Shown here in pieces: positions 1 to 6,543 of a stretch of 6,740 nt of DNA. The stretch spans positions 1 through 6,740 of the forward strand of contig JAJXWE010000089.1 of the NCBI GenBank assembly GCA_021781775.1, in the 5' to 3' direction. A program made the translations under genes and the position numbers. Source of the DNA: Pseudomonadota bacterium. GTDB taxonomy: Bacteria > Pseudomonadota > Gammaproteobacteria > Steroidobacterales > Steroidobacteraceae. The number at the start of each line of letters is the position of its first letter. Positions within the stretch are counted from its first letter, which is position 1. The notes under the pieces were generated by a model that did not search any database, was not told the DNA's origin, and saw only the letters and a program-made list of their open reading frames with translations.

Positions 1-1461
1 CTGGTTAGCGGACGCATCGAGCATACGAGCATCGGCTCGGGTCTGCTGCTCGCCACGGCGCGCCCCGGAGTGATTCAGGCGCAGGCCTCGCTCAGCTCCG
101 GGGCCATCGGCAGCCTGGAGGCGACGGTCGACGTCGGGCGTGACGTGGCGGATTGGCACGATATGCCGCTCAAGGGCACGGTACGGGTGCAAACCGCCCG
201 CCTGAACCTGATTTCCCTGTATCTGCCCGGCGTCGATGCGGTGTCGGGCGTTCTGGTGGCCGACGCCACGGTCGGCGGGACGGTGGCCGACCCGCACCTC
301 AGCGGCAGTGCGCGCATCGTCAACGCCTCGGCCGATCTGTACCGTACCAACCTGCAGATGCGCGGCCTGGCGCTCACGGCCCAGCTGGTCGACGGTGGGT
401 TGCGCGTCGACGGCACGGCGCACGTCGGGAAGGGGTCGTTGCACGTCGAAGGCCAGATGGGCTGGCGCGACTCACGACCGACCGGCGTGCTTCATCTGCG
501 CGGCAGCGATCTGCGCGTCGTCGATCTGCCCGAAGCGCGGATCGACGCCTCGCCCAGCCTCGATTTCAGCCTGGCGGACCGGCGTATCGATGTCACCGGC
601 ACGGTATTCATCTCCCACGCGCGCATCACGCCACGGAATTTCAGCGGAGCCGTGCACGCCTCGTCCGATCAGGTCATCGTCGGCGAGGAGTCGGCCGGAA
701 CCCGGCGGCGCTATCAGGTGGCGAGCGCCATCACCTTCGATCTGGGCAATGACGTCAACATCGACACCATGGGTCTGACCGGCAACCTCAGCGGGCGGAT
801 CAACGTGCGCAGCGGATTCGGTCAGGGCACCACCGCGACTGGAGAGCTGTTCGTGCAGAAGGGCGAGTATTCCGCCTACGCGCGGCAGCTCAGCATCCAG
901 TCGGGCCGGCTGTTCTTCCGCGGCGGCCCGATCGACAATCCCGGCATCGAGATTCGCGCCGTGCGCCGCTATCCGGACGTCACGGCCGGGATCAACGTCA
1001 GCGGGACTCTGAAGCAGCCGCAGGTCTCCTTCTTCTCCAATCCGGCGCTGTCGCAGTCGCAGATCATGTCGCTGATACTTTCCGGCGGTGGCGGCTCGCT
1101 GCAGGCGCTGCAGACCTCCGCCGCCGCGCAGACCCAGCAGACCACCGCCGCGAGCGAGCTGCTCGCCCAGGGCGGGGCGATCCTCGCGCAGCAGCTCGGC
1201 TCGCGCATCGGCCTGCCGGACGTGAGCCTGCAAACCGACCTCAACAACCAGACCTCGCTGGTGCTCGGCAAGTACCTCTCGCCGCGCCTGTACGTCAGCT
1301 ACGGCGTGGGGCTGACCGAGCAGCTGAGCGCGGTCCGGTTGCGCTACAGCATCGGCAAGCACTGGACGATCCGTGTCGAGGGCGGACAGGGCAAGCTCGC
1401 CGGGCAGAGCAAGAGCGGTGAGCTCGGTGGCGCGGATCTGGTGTTTACGGTCACCAAGTGA
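1..1461 (+). CDS. tamB: TamB-family translocation and assembly module protein, C-terminal part (5' end outside window)
   Basis: The frame is open from base 1, so the gene starts upstream; 486 residues and the TGA stop are visible. TamB is a large inner-membrane-anchored periplasmic protein of the AsmA-like/bridge-like lipid transfer group. With the outer-membrane partner TamA it supports outer-membrane protein assembly and phospholipid traffic between membranes. The visible part is the DUF490/TamB C-terminal domain: repetitive amphipathic beta-strands, then the signature around residues 243-345 (FDLGNDVNI, a GELFVQKGEYSAY stretch, the FFRGGPIDNPGIEIRAVR region, SGTLKQPQVSF, FSNPALSQ). A Gln/Ala-rich helical linker follows (about 365-405), then a terminal beta-rich segment (GKYLSPRLYVSYG, about 423-435) ending in an aromatic/hydrophobic strand (DLVFTVTK). 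The N-terminal signal anchor and the usual tamA neighbour cannot be seen. It reads up to the arginine promoter but has no functional link to arginine synthesis that I can see. Family assignment is confident. Confidence 0.93.
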   Translation: MVSGRIEHTSIGSGLLLATARPGVIQAQASLSSGAIGSLEATVDVGRDVADWHDMPLKGTVRVQTARLNLISLYLPGVDAVSGVLVADATVGGTVADPHLSGSARIVNASADLYRTNLQMRGLALTAQLVDGGLRVDGTAHVGKGSLHVEGQMGWRDSRPTGVLHLRGSDLRVVDLPEARIDASPSLDFSLADRRIDVTGTVFISHARITPRNFSGAVHASSDQVIVGEESAGTRRRYQVASAITFDLGNDVNIDTMGLTGNLSGRINVRSGFGQGTTATGELFVQKGEYSAYARQLSIQSGRLFFRGGPIDNPGIEIRAVRRYPDVTAGINVSGTLKQPQVSFFSNPALSQSQIMSLILSGGGGSLQALQTSAAAQTQQTTAASELLAQGGAILAQQLGSRIGLPDVSLQTDLNNQTSLVLGKYLSPRLYVSYGVGLTEQLSAVRLRYSIGKHWTIRVEGGQGKLAGQSKSGELGGADLVFTVTK

Positions 1462-1464
1462 GGC

Positions 1465-1492
1465 TTGACGGGCGCGAATTAATATGCAAAAT
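1465..1492 (+). promoter_or_regulatory. Predicted sigma-70 promoter of the arginine operon
   Basis: A -35 hexamer TTGACG (1465-1470, 5 of 6 to consensus) is followed after 16 nt by CAAAAT (1487-1492, 4 of 6 to TATAAT). It lies directly after the tamB stop in the only AT-rich patch of the neighbourhood and would start transcription near 1499, giving a leader of roughly 35-40 nt before argR. The spacer and -10 are covered by the first ARG-box-like operator, the arrangement expected for ArgR repression. This is predicted by eye; no transcript data are available. Confidence 0.6.
1473..1490 (+). promoter_or_regulatory. ARG box 1 (predicted ArgR operator)
   Basis: The 14-bp core CGAATTAATATGCA (1475-1488) matches the enterobacterial ARG-box core TGAAT-WWWW-ATTCA at 12 of 14 positions, differing only at the first base and at the G in ATGCA. 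It sits between the predicted -35 and -10 elements, immediately upstream of argR. Bound ArgR would block RNA polymerase, giving autoregulation and arginine repression of the whole operon. The match to consensus is seen directly; function is inferred. Confidence 0.68.
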
Positions 1493-1493
1493 A

Positions 1494-1511
1494 CGCGCAA
1501 GTTTATGCACA
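1494..1511 (+). promoter_or_regulatory. ARG box 2 (weaker predicted ArgR operator)
   Basis: The 14-bp core CGCAAGTTTATGCA (1496-1509) matches the ARG-box consensus at 9 of 14 positions, so alone it would be marginal. It is placed exactly 21 bp after box 1, leaving 3 bp between the two 18-bp boxes, which is the classical spacing of paired ARG boxes bound by one ArgR hexamer. The two boxes agree at 12 of 18 positions, including CGCG at the left and TATGCA at the right. It overlaps the predicted transcription start. Confidence 0.55.
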
Positions 1512-1536
1512 CGCCCGGACAGCGCTGATCTTCTCC

Positions 1537-1983
1537 ATGGACGCCCAGCAACTTGAGCGCCGCCAGGCGGTCGTGCGCATTCTGCGCAGCGGCGTGGTGC
1601 ACCGTCAGGAGGACCTCGTACGGCTGCTGCGCGAAGAGGGCTACGAGGTGACGCAGTCCTCGATCAGCCGCGACCTGCGGGATCTCGGGGTGCTCAAGGC
1701 GAGCGGTCGCTACGTGCTGCCACCGGACGATGTCTCGCGGACTCAGGGTGATTTCGCGATGCTGGCGCAGTTCGTGCGCGGACTGAAGCGTGCCGGCGCG
1801 TCGCTGACGATTCTCAGGACCACCATCGGCGCGGCCCAGAGCGTCGCGGTCGCGATCGACCGGGCCGAGTGGCCCGAAGTGGCCGGAACGCTTTCCGGCG
1901 ACGACACCATCTTCATAGCCACCGCCTCGGAGCGCGCACAGGATCAACTGATCACGCGGCTGCAGGCGCTCTTTCGGATCTGA
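1537..1983 (+). CDS. argR: Arginine repressor ArgR
   Basis: This is a 148-residue protein, close to the usual 150-156 of ArgR/AhrC. The N-terminal winged helix-turn-helix carries the family hallmark TQSSISRDLRDLGVLK (residues 39-54; S44-R45-D46 in the recognition region). The C-terminal hexamerisation and arginine-binding domain carries GAAQSVAVAID (98-108) and GTLSGDDTIFI (117-127), matching the usual GTIAGDDTI motif, with the paired acidic residues D122-D123 that contact the arginine ligand in the family. ArgR hexamers bind arginine and repress arginine synthesis genes at ARG boxes; two candidate boxes lie just upstream, so it probably represses itself and the genes behind it. The ATG at 1537 is chosen because it gives the full domain; the ribosome binding site is weak. 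The stop is 3 nt before argG. Confidence 0.95.
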   Translation: MDAQQLERRQAVVRILRSGVVHRQEDLVRLLREEGYEVTQSSISRDLRDLGVLKASGRYVLPPDDVSRTQGDFAMLAQFVRGLKRAGASLTILRTTIGAAQSVAVAIDRAEWPEVAGTLSGDDTIFIATASERAQDQLITRLQALFRI

Positions 1984-1986
1984 ACC

Positions 1987-3225
1987 ATGCCCACAGCTTC
2001 AAACTCGGGCGAGCAGCCCATCGTTCTCGCGTATTCCGGGGGTCTCGACACCTCGTTCCTGGTGCCGTGGCTGAAGGAAACCTATCGCCGCCCGGTGATC
2101 ACCGTCACCGTGGACACCGGCGGCATCGACGCCGAAGCGGCCGGCACCCTGGCGGCGCGCGCCCGGGCGCTTGGCGCAGTGGCCCATCACCAGGTCGACG
2201 CGCGCGCCGAGTACTTCGAGCAGGTGCTGCGTTTTCTCATCATGGGCAACGTCAGGCGGGGCCAGCTCTATCCGCTGTGCGTCGGGGCCGAGCGGGTGAT
2301 GCAGGCGCAGACCATCGCGCACATGGCACGCAAGCTCGGCACCAACATGATCGCGCACGGCTGCACCGCGGCGGGCAACGACCAGGTGCGCTTCGAGGTG
2401 GCGATGCGGACCCTGGCGCCGGATCTGGAGGTGCTCGCGCCGGTGCGCGACAAGGCGTTCAAGCGGCCCGAGGAGCTGGCCTTCCTCGAGCAACGCGGCT
2501 TGCCCGTGCCGCCGTTCGGGGCGGCCTATTCGATCAACCGGGGGCTGTGGGGCGTGACCATCGGCGGCAAGGAGACGCTCAGCTCCTCGGGCAGCATTCC
2601 CGATGAGGCCTGGGTTCTCACGCGGGAGGCGTTTACGCGCCCGCGTGCCCCGCAGGCTCACACGCTCGCGTTCGAGCGCGGCCGACCGGTCGGTCTCGAC
2701 GGCCGCCCGCTCTCGCCGGTGGCGTTGATCGAGGCGCTCGAGTCGATTGCCGCGCCGTTCGGCGTCGGCCGCGGCATCCACCTCGGTGACACCATCATCG
2801 GCACCAAGGGCCGGGTCGCCTTCGAGGCGCCCGCCGCCGAGGTGCTGCTCACCGCCCACCGCGAACTCGAGAAGCTCGTGCTCACCGGTCGCCAGCAGCG
2901 CATCAAGGAACTGGTCGCCCAGCCGTACGGCGACCTCGTGCACGAGGGCCAGCTGCTCGACCCGGTGTGCCGGGACATCGAGGCGCTGCTCGAGTCTTCG
3001 CAGGCGCGGGTCACCGGCACGGTGCGCGTCGCGCTGCGTCCGGGCAATCTGTTCATCGAGGGCGTCGAATCCCCCTACTCGCTGATGAGCGCCTCTAAAG
3101 GGGTCTACGGCGAGGCGGCCGGGGAATGGACGCCGCAGGACGCACTCGGCTTTTCCAAGATCGTCGCATTGACCGGCGTGTTTCACCGCCGCGCCGGTGA
3201 GCACGGCGAAGGAGCAGATCGATGA
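1987..3225 (+). CDS. argG: Argininosuccinate synthase (Xanthomonas/Bacteroides-type)
   Basis: This cytoplasmic enzyme uses ATP to join citrulline and aspartate into argininosuccinate, the penultimate step of arginine synthesis. The 412-residue length fits the family (about 400). The N-terminal PP-loop AYSGGLDTS (residues 15-23) binds ATP; HGCTAAGNDQVRF (124-136) is the conserved GNDQVRFE region; YSINRGLWG (181-189) matches the YSIDENLWG motif. The second motif reads DTGG (43-46) where the E. coli/Bacillus-type enzymes have D-VGQG, and LYPLCVGAERVM (95-106) replaces the usual YLLGTSLARP. From memory these changes resemble the ArgG of Xanthomonas and Bacteroides, lineages with N-acylated carbamoyltransferase pathways. 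It starts 3 nt after the argR stop with no strong ribosome binding site, suggesting translational re-initiation, and its TGA overlaps the next start (ATGA). Confidence 0.94.
   Translation: MPTASNSGEQPIVLAYSGGLDTSFLVPWLKETYRRPVITVTVDTGGIDAEAAGTLAARARALGAVAHHQVDARAEYFEQVLRFLIMGNVRRGQLYPLCVGAERVMQAQTIAHMARKLGTNMIAHGCTAAGNDQVRFEVAMRTLAPDLEVLAPVRDKAFKRPEELAFLEQRGLPVPPFGAAYSINRGLWGVTIGGKETLSSSGSIPDEAWVLTREAFTRPRAPQAHTLAFERGRPVGLDGRPLSPVALIEALESIAAPFGVGRGIHLGDTIIGTKGRVAFEAPAAEVLLTAHRELEKLVLTGRQQRIKELVAQPYGDLVHEGQLLDPVCRDIEALLESSQARVTGTVRVALRPGNLFIEGVESPYSLMSASKGVYGEAAGEWTPQDALGFSKIVALTGVFHRRAGEHGEGADR
3209..3214 (+). promoter_or_regulatory. Ribosome binding site for the unknown P-loop gene
   Basis: AAGGAG lies inside the end of argG, 7 nt before the ATG at 3222. 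It is the best Shine-Dalgarno match in the operon and fixes the start of the unknown gene at the ATGA overlap rather than further inside. Confidence 0.75.
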
Positions 3226-4298
3226 GCAACGGCATGCGTACCGTCGTGGTGGACAAGATCGCCTCGGTGGCCCAGGCCTGCGGCCTCTCGCACGAGGTGC
3301 GCATCTCGCCCGACATCCCCGCCGAGGAAGGCGTCGTGATCGTCGTCGAGATCCTGAGCAACAAATCCACCTACAACACCCTGGAACTCACCAGCGGCCG
3401 CATGGCCAAGGTGCGCAAGGGTGACATCGTGGTCGGGGCACTCGGCCACCGCAAGGCGCTGTTCGGCTACTCGGGACACATCCCCGAATCGGTCAAGCCC
3501 GGCGACACCATCCAGATGCTCAACATCGGCGGGGTGCTCGGGGCGTGCGACTCGATCAATCCCGACAAGGGACAGCCTTTCGATTGCCGCGTGCTCGGCG
3601 TGGCACTGCGCTTTCCGTACCTCGGGGAGCGCATCGGCGTTCCGGCGCGGGCCGGGATCCGCCCACTCGACCAGGCCGCGCCGCTCGACACCCGCCACGT
3701 GCCGGTGGTGGCCCTCGCCGGCACCTGCATGGAGGCGGGCAAGACGGCGGCGGCGTGCGCGATGATCAGCCGCATGCGGCACCGGGGCCTCACGGTCGAT
3801 GCGTTCAAGGCCACCGGCGTATCGCTGCGCCGTGACATCATGGCAATGGAAGATGCGGGCGCCCGGCGCTCGGCGATCTTCACCGATTTCGGCGTGGTGA
3901 CGACCACGCGCCGCAACGGACCGGCGCTGACCCGCACGATGCTGACCGAATTATCTGCGGGCAAGCCCGACGTCATCGTCTTCGAGCTGGGCGACGGCAT
4001 CCTCGGCACCTACGGAGTCGATGCCATCCTGGAGTGCGGGGACATCCGCGCCGCGCTGAGCGGCGTGGCGCTCTCGGCAAACGATCCGGTGGCTGCCTGG
4101 GGCGGCGTGAAGCTGCTGCGCGAGCGCTTCGGTATCGAGCCGTGCGTGGTGACCGGCCCGGCGACCGACAATCAGGTGGGCATCGATCTGATCACCGAGC
4201 AGCTCAAGGTCGCTGCGTTCAACGCCATCAGCGACGGCGCGGCGCTCGGCGATCACATCATGCAGGCCGTGGGGCTGCAGGGTGGAGCGCGGCCGTGA
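3222..4298 (+). CDS. Unrecognised P-loop protein embedded in the arginine operon (BioD/DUF1611-like fold suspected)
   Basis: This 358-residue protein is not one of the standard arginine enzymes. It appears to have two parts. Residues about 1-145 are rich in short beta-strands and glycine turns (VVIVVEIL, RKGDIVVGALGHRKALFGYSG, KPGDTIQMLNIGGVLGAC), suggesting a small beta-barrel or sandwich. Residues about 160-350 look like a P-loop domain: a hydrophobic strand leads into GTCMEAGKT (167-175), resembling the G-T-D-T-x-V-G-K-T loop of dethiobiotin synthetase and the GTD-x3-GK loop of DUF1611 proteins. FKATGVS (195-201), IFTDFG (219-224), VFELGDGILG (253-262) and TGPATDNQVG (311-320) follow. No signal peptide or membrane segment is evident, so it is probably cytoplasmic. 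Its ATG overlaps the argG stop, its TGA overlaps the argC start, and it has a strong ribosome binding site, so it is co-translated with arginine enzymes. The reaction is unknown; see findings for a hypothesis. Confidence 0.88.
   Translation: MSNGMRTVVVDKIASVAQACGLSHEVRISPDIPAEEGVVIVVEILSNKSTYNTLELTSGRMAKVRKGDIVVGALGHRKALFGYSGHIPESVKPGDTIQMLNIGGVLGACDSINPDKGQPFDCRVLGVALRFPYLGERIGVPARAGIRPLDQAAPLDTRHVPVVALAGTCMEAGKTAAACAMISRMRHRGLTVDAFKATGVSLRRDIMAMEDAGARRSAIFTDFGVVTTTRRNGPALTRTMLTELSAGKPDVIVFELGDGILGTYGVDAILECGDIRAALSGVALSANDPVAAWGGVKLLRERFGIEPCVVTGPATDNQVGIDLITEQLKVAAFNAISDGAALGDHIMQAVGLQGGARP
4281..4287 (+). promoter_or_regulatory. Ribosome binding site deciding the GTG start of argC
   Basis: GGTGGAG sits 7 nt before GTG 4295. 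It supports the GTG start over the in-frame ATG far upstream at 4034, which would lie deep inside the preceding gene. Confidence 0.7.
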
Positions 4299-5356
4299 GC
4301 AGCCCTATCCCTGCGGTCGTGCTCGGCGGGACCGGGTATGTGGCCGGGGAGCTGCTGCGCCTGCTCGCCGGCCATCCGCGCCTGCGCGTGCGCGCGGTGA
4401 TGTCCGACAGCCAGCCCGGCGAACCGCTTGCGGCCGCATTTCCGCACCTCGCCAGCGCATATGGCGATGATCGGTTCCAGTCGCAGGAACAGGTGCAGGC
4501 GCTGCTCGCGGGCGAGCCGAGCTGCGCGCTGTTCTCGGCGGCGCCGCACGGCGTCTCGGCGCAGCTGATCGACTCGCTGCTCGCAGCGGCCGCGCAGGCC
4601 GGCCGCGAGCCGCGGGTGGTCGATATTTCGGCGGACTTCCGCTACCGCTCGGCCGGCGAGTACGAGCGGGTCTACGGCCATGCGCATGGTGCGCCGCAGC
4701 GCCTGGGACAGTTCACCTGCGCGCTGCCGGAGCACCTGGCGCAGCTTGACACCCGGCACGTGGCGCACCCGGGCTGCTTCGCTACCGCGGTGCTGCTCGC
4801 CAGCGTGCCGCTGCTGCGCCTGGGCCTCGTGCCGCCGCAGCTGTTCGTCGCCGGTATCACCGGCAGCACCGGCTCGGGCCGCAAGCCGACCGCCGGTACT
4901 CACCATCCCTTGCGGCACAGCGATCTGTACACCTACAGCGCACTGGCGCACCGACACACACCGGAGATTGCCGCCTGCGCCCGCGCCGCGAGCGGCGTGG
5001 CGGCAGAGTTCGCCTTCGTTCCGCACTCCGGTCCGTTCGCCCGTGGTATTCACGTCACGGTGCAGGCGCGGCTCGAGCGGTCGCTCGACACCGCCGCCCT
5101 CCTCGGCCTGCTGCGCGAGTTCTACGCCGGCTCGCGCTTCGTGCGCGTGCTCGACGGCGCACCGCGCATTAAGGACGTGACGGCGAGCAATAATGCGCAC
5201 CTCGGTGCGGTGAGCGACGGACGCACCGTGGCTGTGATGTGCGCGATCGACAATCTCACCAAGGGCGCCGCGGGCGGCGCCGTGCAATGGATGAACCGGA
5301 TGTTCGGACTGCCGGAAACCGACGGCCTCACCGCCCCGGCACCCGGCTGGACCTGA
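4295..5356 (+). CDS. argC: N-acetyl-gamma-glutamyl-phosphate reductase
   Basis: ArgC uses NADPH to reduce N-acetyl-gamma-glutamyl phosphate to the semialdehyde, the third step of acetylated arginine synthesis, in the cytoplasm. The 353 residues fit the longer (type 1) family. The N-terminal Rossmann loop is GGTGYVAGELLRLLAGHP (residues 11-28). The catalytic cysteine is C161 in HPGCFATA; ITGSTGSGRKP (188-198) is the conserved glycine-rich turn; H244 in FVPHSGPFARG is the likely catalytic base. DNLTKGAAGGAVQWMN (319-334) is the family's C-terminal signature. The start is GTG because it overlaps the preceding stop (GTGA), has a well-spaced GGAG, and places the Rossmann strand at the N terminus. 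argD begins 11 nt after the stop. All expected catalytic residues are present. Confidence 0.95.
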   Translation: MSSPIPAVVLGGTGYVAGELLRLLAGHPRLRVRAVMSDSQPGEPLAAAFPHLASAYGDDRFQSQEQVQALLAGEPSCALFSAAPHGVSAQLIDSLLAAAAQAGREPRVVDISADFRYRSAGEYERVYGHAHGAPQRLGQFTCALPEHLAQLDTRHVAHPGCFATAVLLASVPLLRLGLVPPQLFVAGITGSTGSGRKPTAGTHHPLRHSDLYTYSALAHRHTPEIAACARAASGVAAEFAFVPHSGPFARGIHVTVQARLERSLDTAALLGLLREFYAGSRFVRVLDGAPRIKDVTASNNAHLGAVSDGRTVAVMCAIDNLTKGAAGGAVQWMNRMFGLPETDGLTAPAPGWT

Positions 5357-5367
5357 AGCGAGCCCTC

Positions 5368-6543
5368 ATGAGCGCACCCCAGAGCGAGTCCGCGATGCCG
5401 GCGCCGCCGAGCGGCGACGGCCTCGCGCCCGTCTACGCCCAGTATCCCTTCGAAGTGGCTCGGGCCGAAGGCGTCTGGCTCATCAATCCGCGCGGCGAAC
5501 GGGTGCTCGATCTGTACGGCGGACATGCGGTCGCGGCCCTCGGTTACGACCACCCGGGCTGGACCGCGGCGCTTGCTGCGCAGGCGCACACCTGTCAGTT
5601 TCAGACCAACGCGCTGCCCATGGCCGTGCGCACGCAGGCGGCGCAGCGGCTGCTGGCATTCTCGCAGCTGGATTTCGCCAGCGTGTTCCTGGTCAACAGC
5701 GGGGCTGAGGCCAACGAGAATGCACTGCGCCTGGCGCTGCGCATGAGCGGACGTGAGCACGTCGCGGCGATCGAAGGTGCCTTTCACGGCCGCACCGCGG
5801 CGGCCTCGGCCGTCACCTGGGGTGCGCAGGCGTGGTACGGCTTTCCGCGCACGCCCTTCGAGGTCAGCTTCCTGCCGCGCGGCGATCTCGCCGCCATCGA
5901 CGCCCAGGTGACCGAGCGGACGGCCGCGGTCATCGTCGAGCCGGTGCAGGGGCTCGCCGGGGCGGTCGATCTCGGGGCGCCCTACCTGGCGGCGCTGCGC
6001 GCGCGCTGTGATGCGGTCGGCGCGGTGCTGATCTTCGATGAAGTGCAGTGCGGGTTCGGCCGGGTGGGCGCGCCCTACGCCGCCGGGCTCTACGGCGTCA
6101 TGCCGGACATGCTCACCACGGCCAAGGCGCTCGGCAACGGCTTCCCCGTCGCAGCCCTGCTCACCTCGGCCCGGGTGTCCGCCACGCTCAAGATCGGTCT
6201 GCTCGGCACCACCTACGGCGGCGGTCCCCTGGCCTGTGCGGCGCTGCTCGCCACGATCGAGGCGATCGAGTCCGAGCAGCTGCTCGAGAACGTCCGGCGC
6301 GTGTCGGCTCACATCCGGCGCACCTGCCTCACCGGCCCGGTCACCGCCGTACAAGGCGAGGGGTTCCTGCTCGGGCTGCGCACGCGCCGGCCGGCGAAGC
6401 AGGTCCACGCCGAGCTGCTGCGCCGCGGTGTCCTGACCGGCACCGCGAGCGATCCGGATGTCGTGCGCCTGCTGCCGCCATTCATCCTCCAGGAGGCGCA
6501 CGTCGACACGCTGCGCCAGGCGCTGACGGACATCGGCGCATGA
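5368..6543 (+). CDS. argD: Acetylornithine aminotransferase (class III, PLP-dependent)
   Basis: ArgD transfers an amino group from glutamate to N-acetylglutamate semialdehyde, giving N-acetylornithine. The 391 residues fit the family (about 390-405). Visible class III features are GHAVAALGYDHP (residues 52-63), NSGAEANENALRLA (110-123, cofactor phosphate binding), FHGRT (139-143), EPVQG (191-195), FDEVQCGFGRVG (223-234; D224 pairs with the PLP ring nitrogen), and the Schiff-base lysine K253 in TTAKALGNGFP. TTYGGGPLAC (281-290) has Gly where GGNPLA is more common. The ATG at 5368 is chosen over an in-frame ATG at 5239 because the upstream part would overlap argC by over 100 bases and encodes only Arg-rich shadow sequence. 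Neighbouring argC and the carbamoyltransferase gene support acetylornithine over GABA or succinylornithine as substrate. The ATGA overlap couples it to the next gene. Confidence 0.92.
   Translation: MSAPQSESAMPAPPSGDGLAPVYAQYPFEVARAEGVWLINPRGERVLDLYGGHAVAALGYDHPGWTAALAAQAHTCQFQTNALPMAVRTQAAQRLLAFSQLDFASVFLVNSGAEANENALRLALRMSGREHVAAIEGAFHGRTAAASAVTWGAQAWYGFPRTPFEVSFLPRGDLAAIDAQVTERTAAVIVEPVQGLAGAVDLGAPYLAALRARCDAVGAVLIFDEVQCGFGRVGAPYAAGLYGVMPDMLTTAKALGNGFPVAALLTSARVSATLKIGLLGTTYGGGPLACAALLATIEAIESEQLLENVRRVSAHIRRTCLTGPVTAVQGEGFLLGLRTRRPAKQVHAELLRRGVLTGTASDPDVVRLLPPFILQEAHVDTLRQALTDIGA

Noticed and set aside
1462..1536. A rho-independent terminator between tamB and argR.
   Set aside because: I found no GC-rich hairpin followed by a T run; the AT-rich patch is better explained by the promoter and ARG boxes.
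472..1947. A 491-codon open frame on the - strand across tamB and argR.
   Set aside because: It is antisense to two well-recognised genes, is Arg/Gly/Ala-rich with no domain motif, and is the expected shadow of high-GC coding sequence.
1999..3204. A 401-codon open frame on the - strand opposite argG.
   Set aside because: It mirrors argG almost exactly, has low-complexity composition and no recognisable motif; third-position GC bias explains the lack of stops.
4034..4294. N-terminal extension of ArgC to an in-frame ATG at 4034.
   Set aside because: The extension lies wholly inside the P-loop gene, reads as Arg-rich shadow sequence, and GTG 4295 has a good ribosome binding site and places the Rossmann motif at the N terminus.
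3222..4298. Calling the P-loop protein dethiobiotin synthetase (BioD).
   Set aside because: It is far longer than BioD (about 220-240 residues), has an extra N-terminal domain, lacks the Asp of GTDT, and there are no biotin genes nearby.
5239..5367. N-terminal extension of ArgD to an in-frame ATG at 5239.
   Set aside because: It overlaps the conserved C terminus of argC and encodes Arg-rich sequence unlike any aminotransferase N terminus.
5122..6501. A 459-codon open frame on the - strand opposite argC and argD.
   Set aside because: The same high-GC shadow effect; the + strand genes here have intact catalytic motifs.
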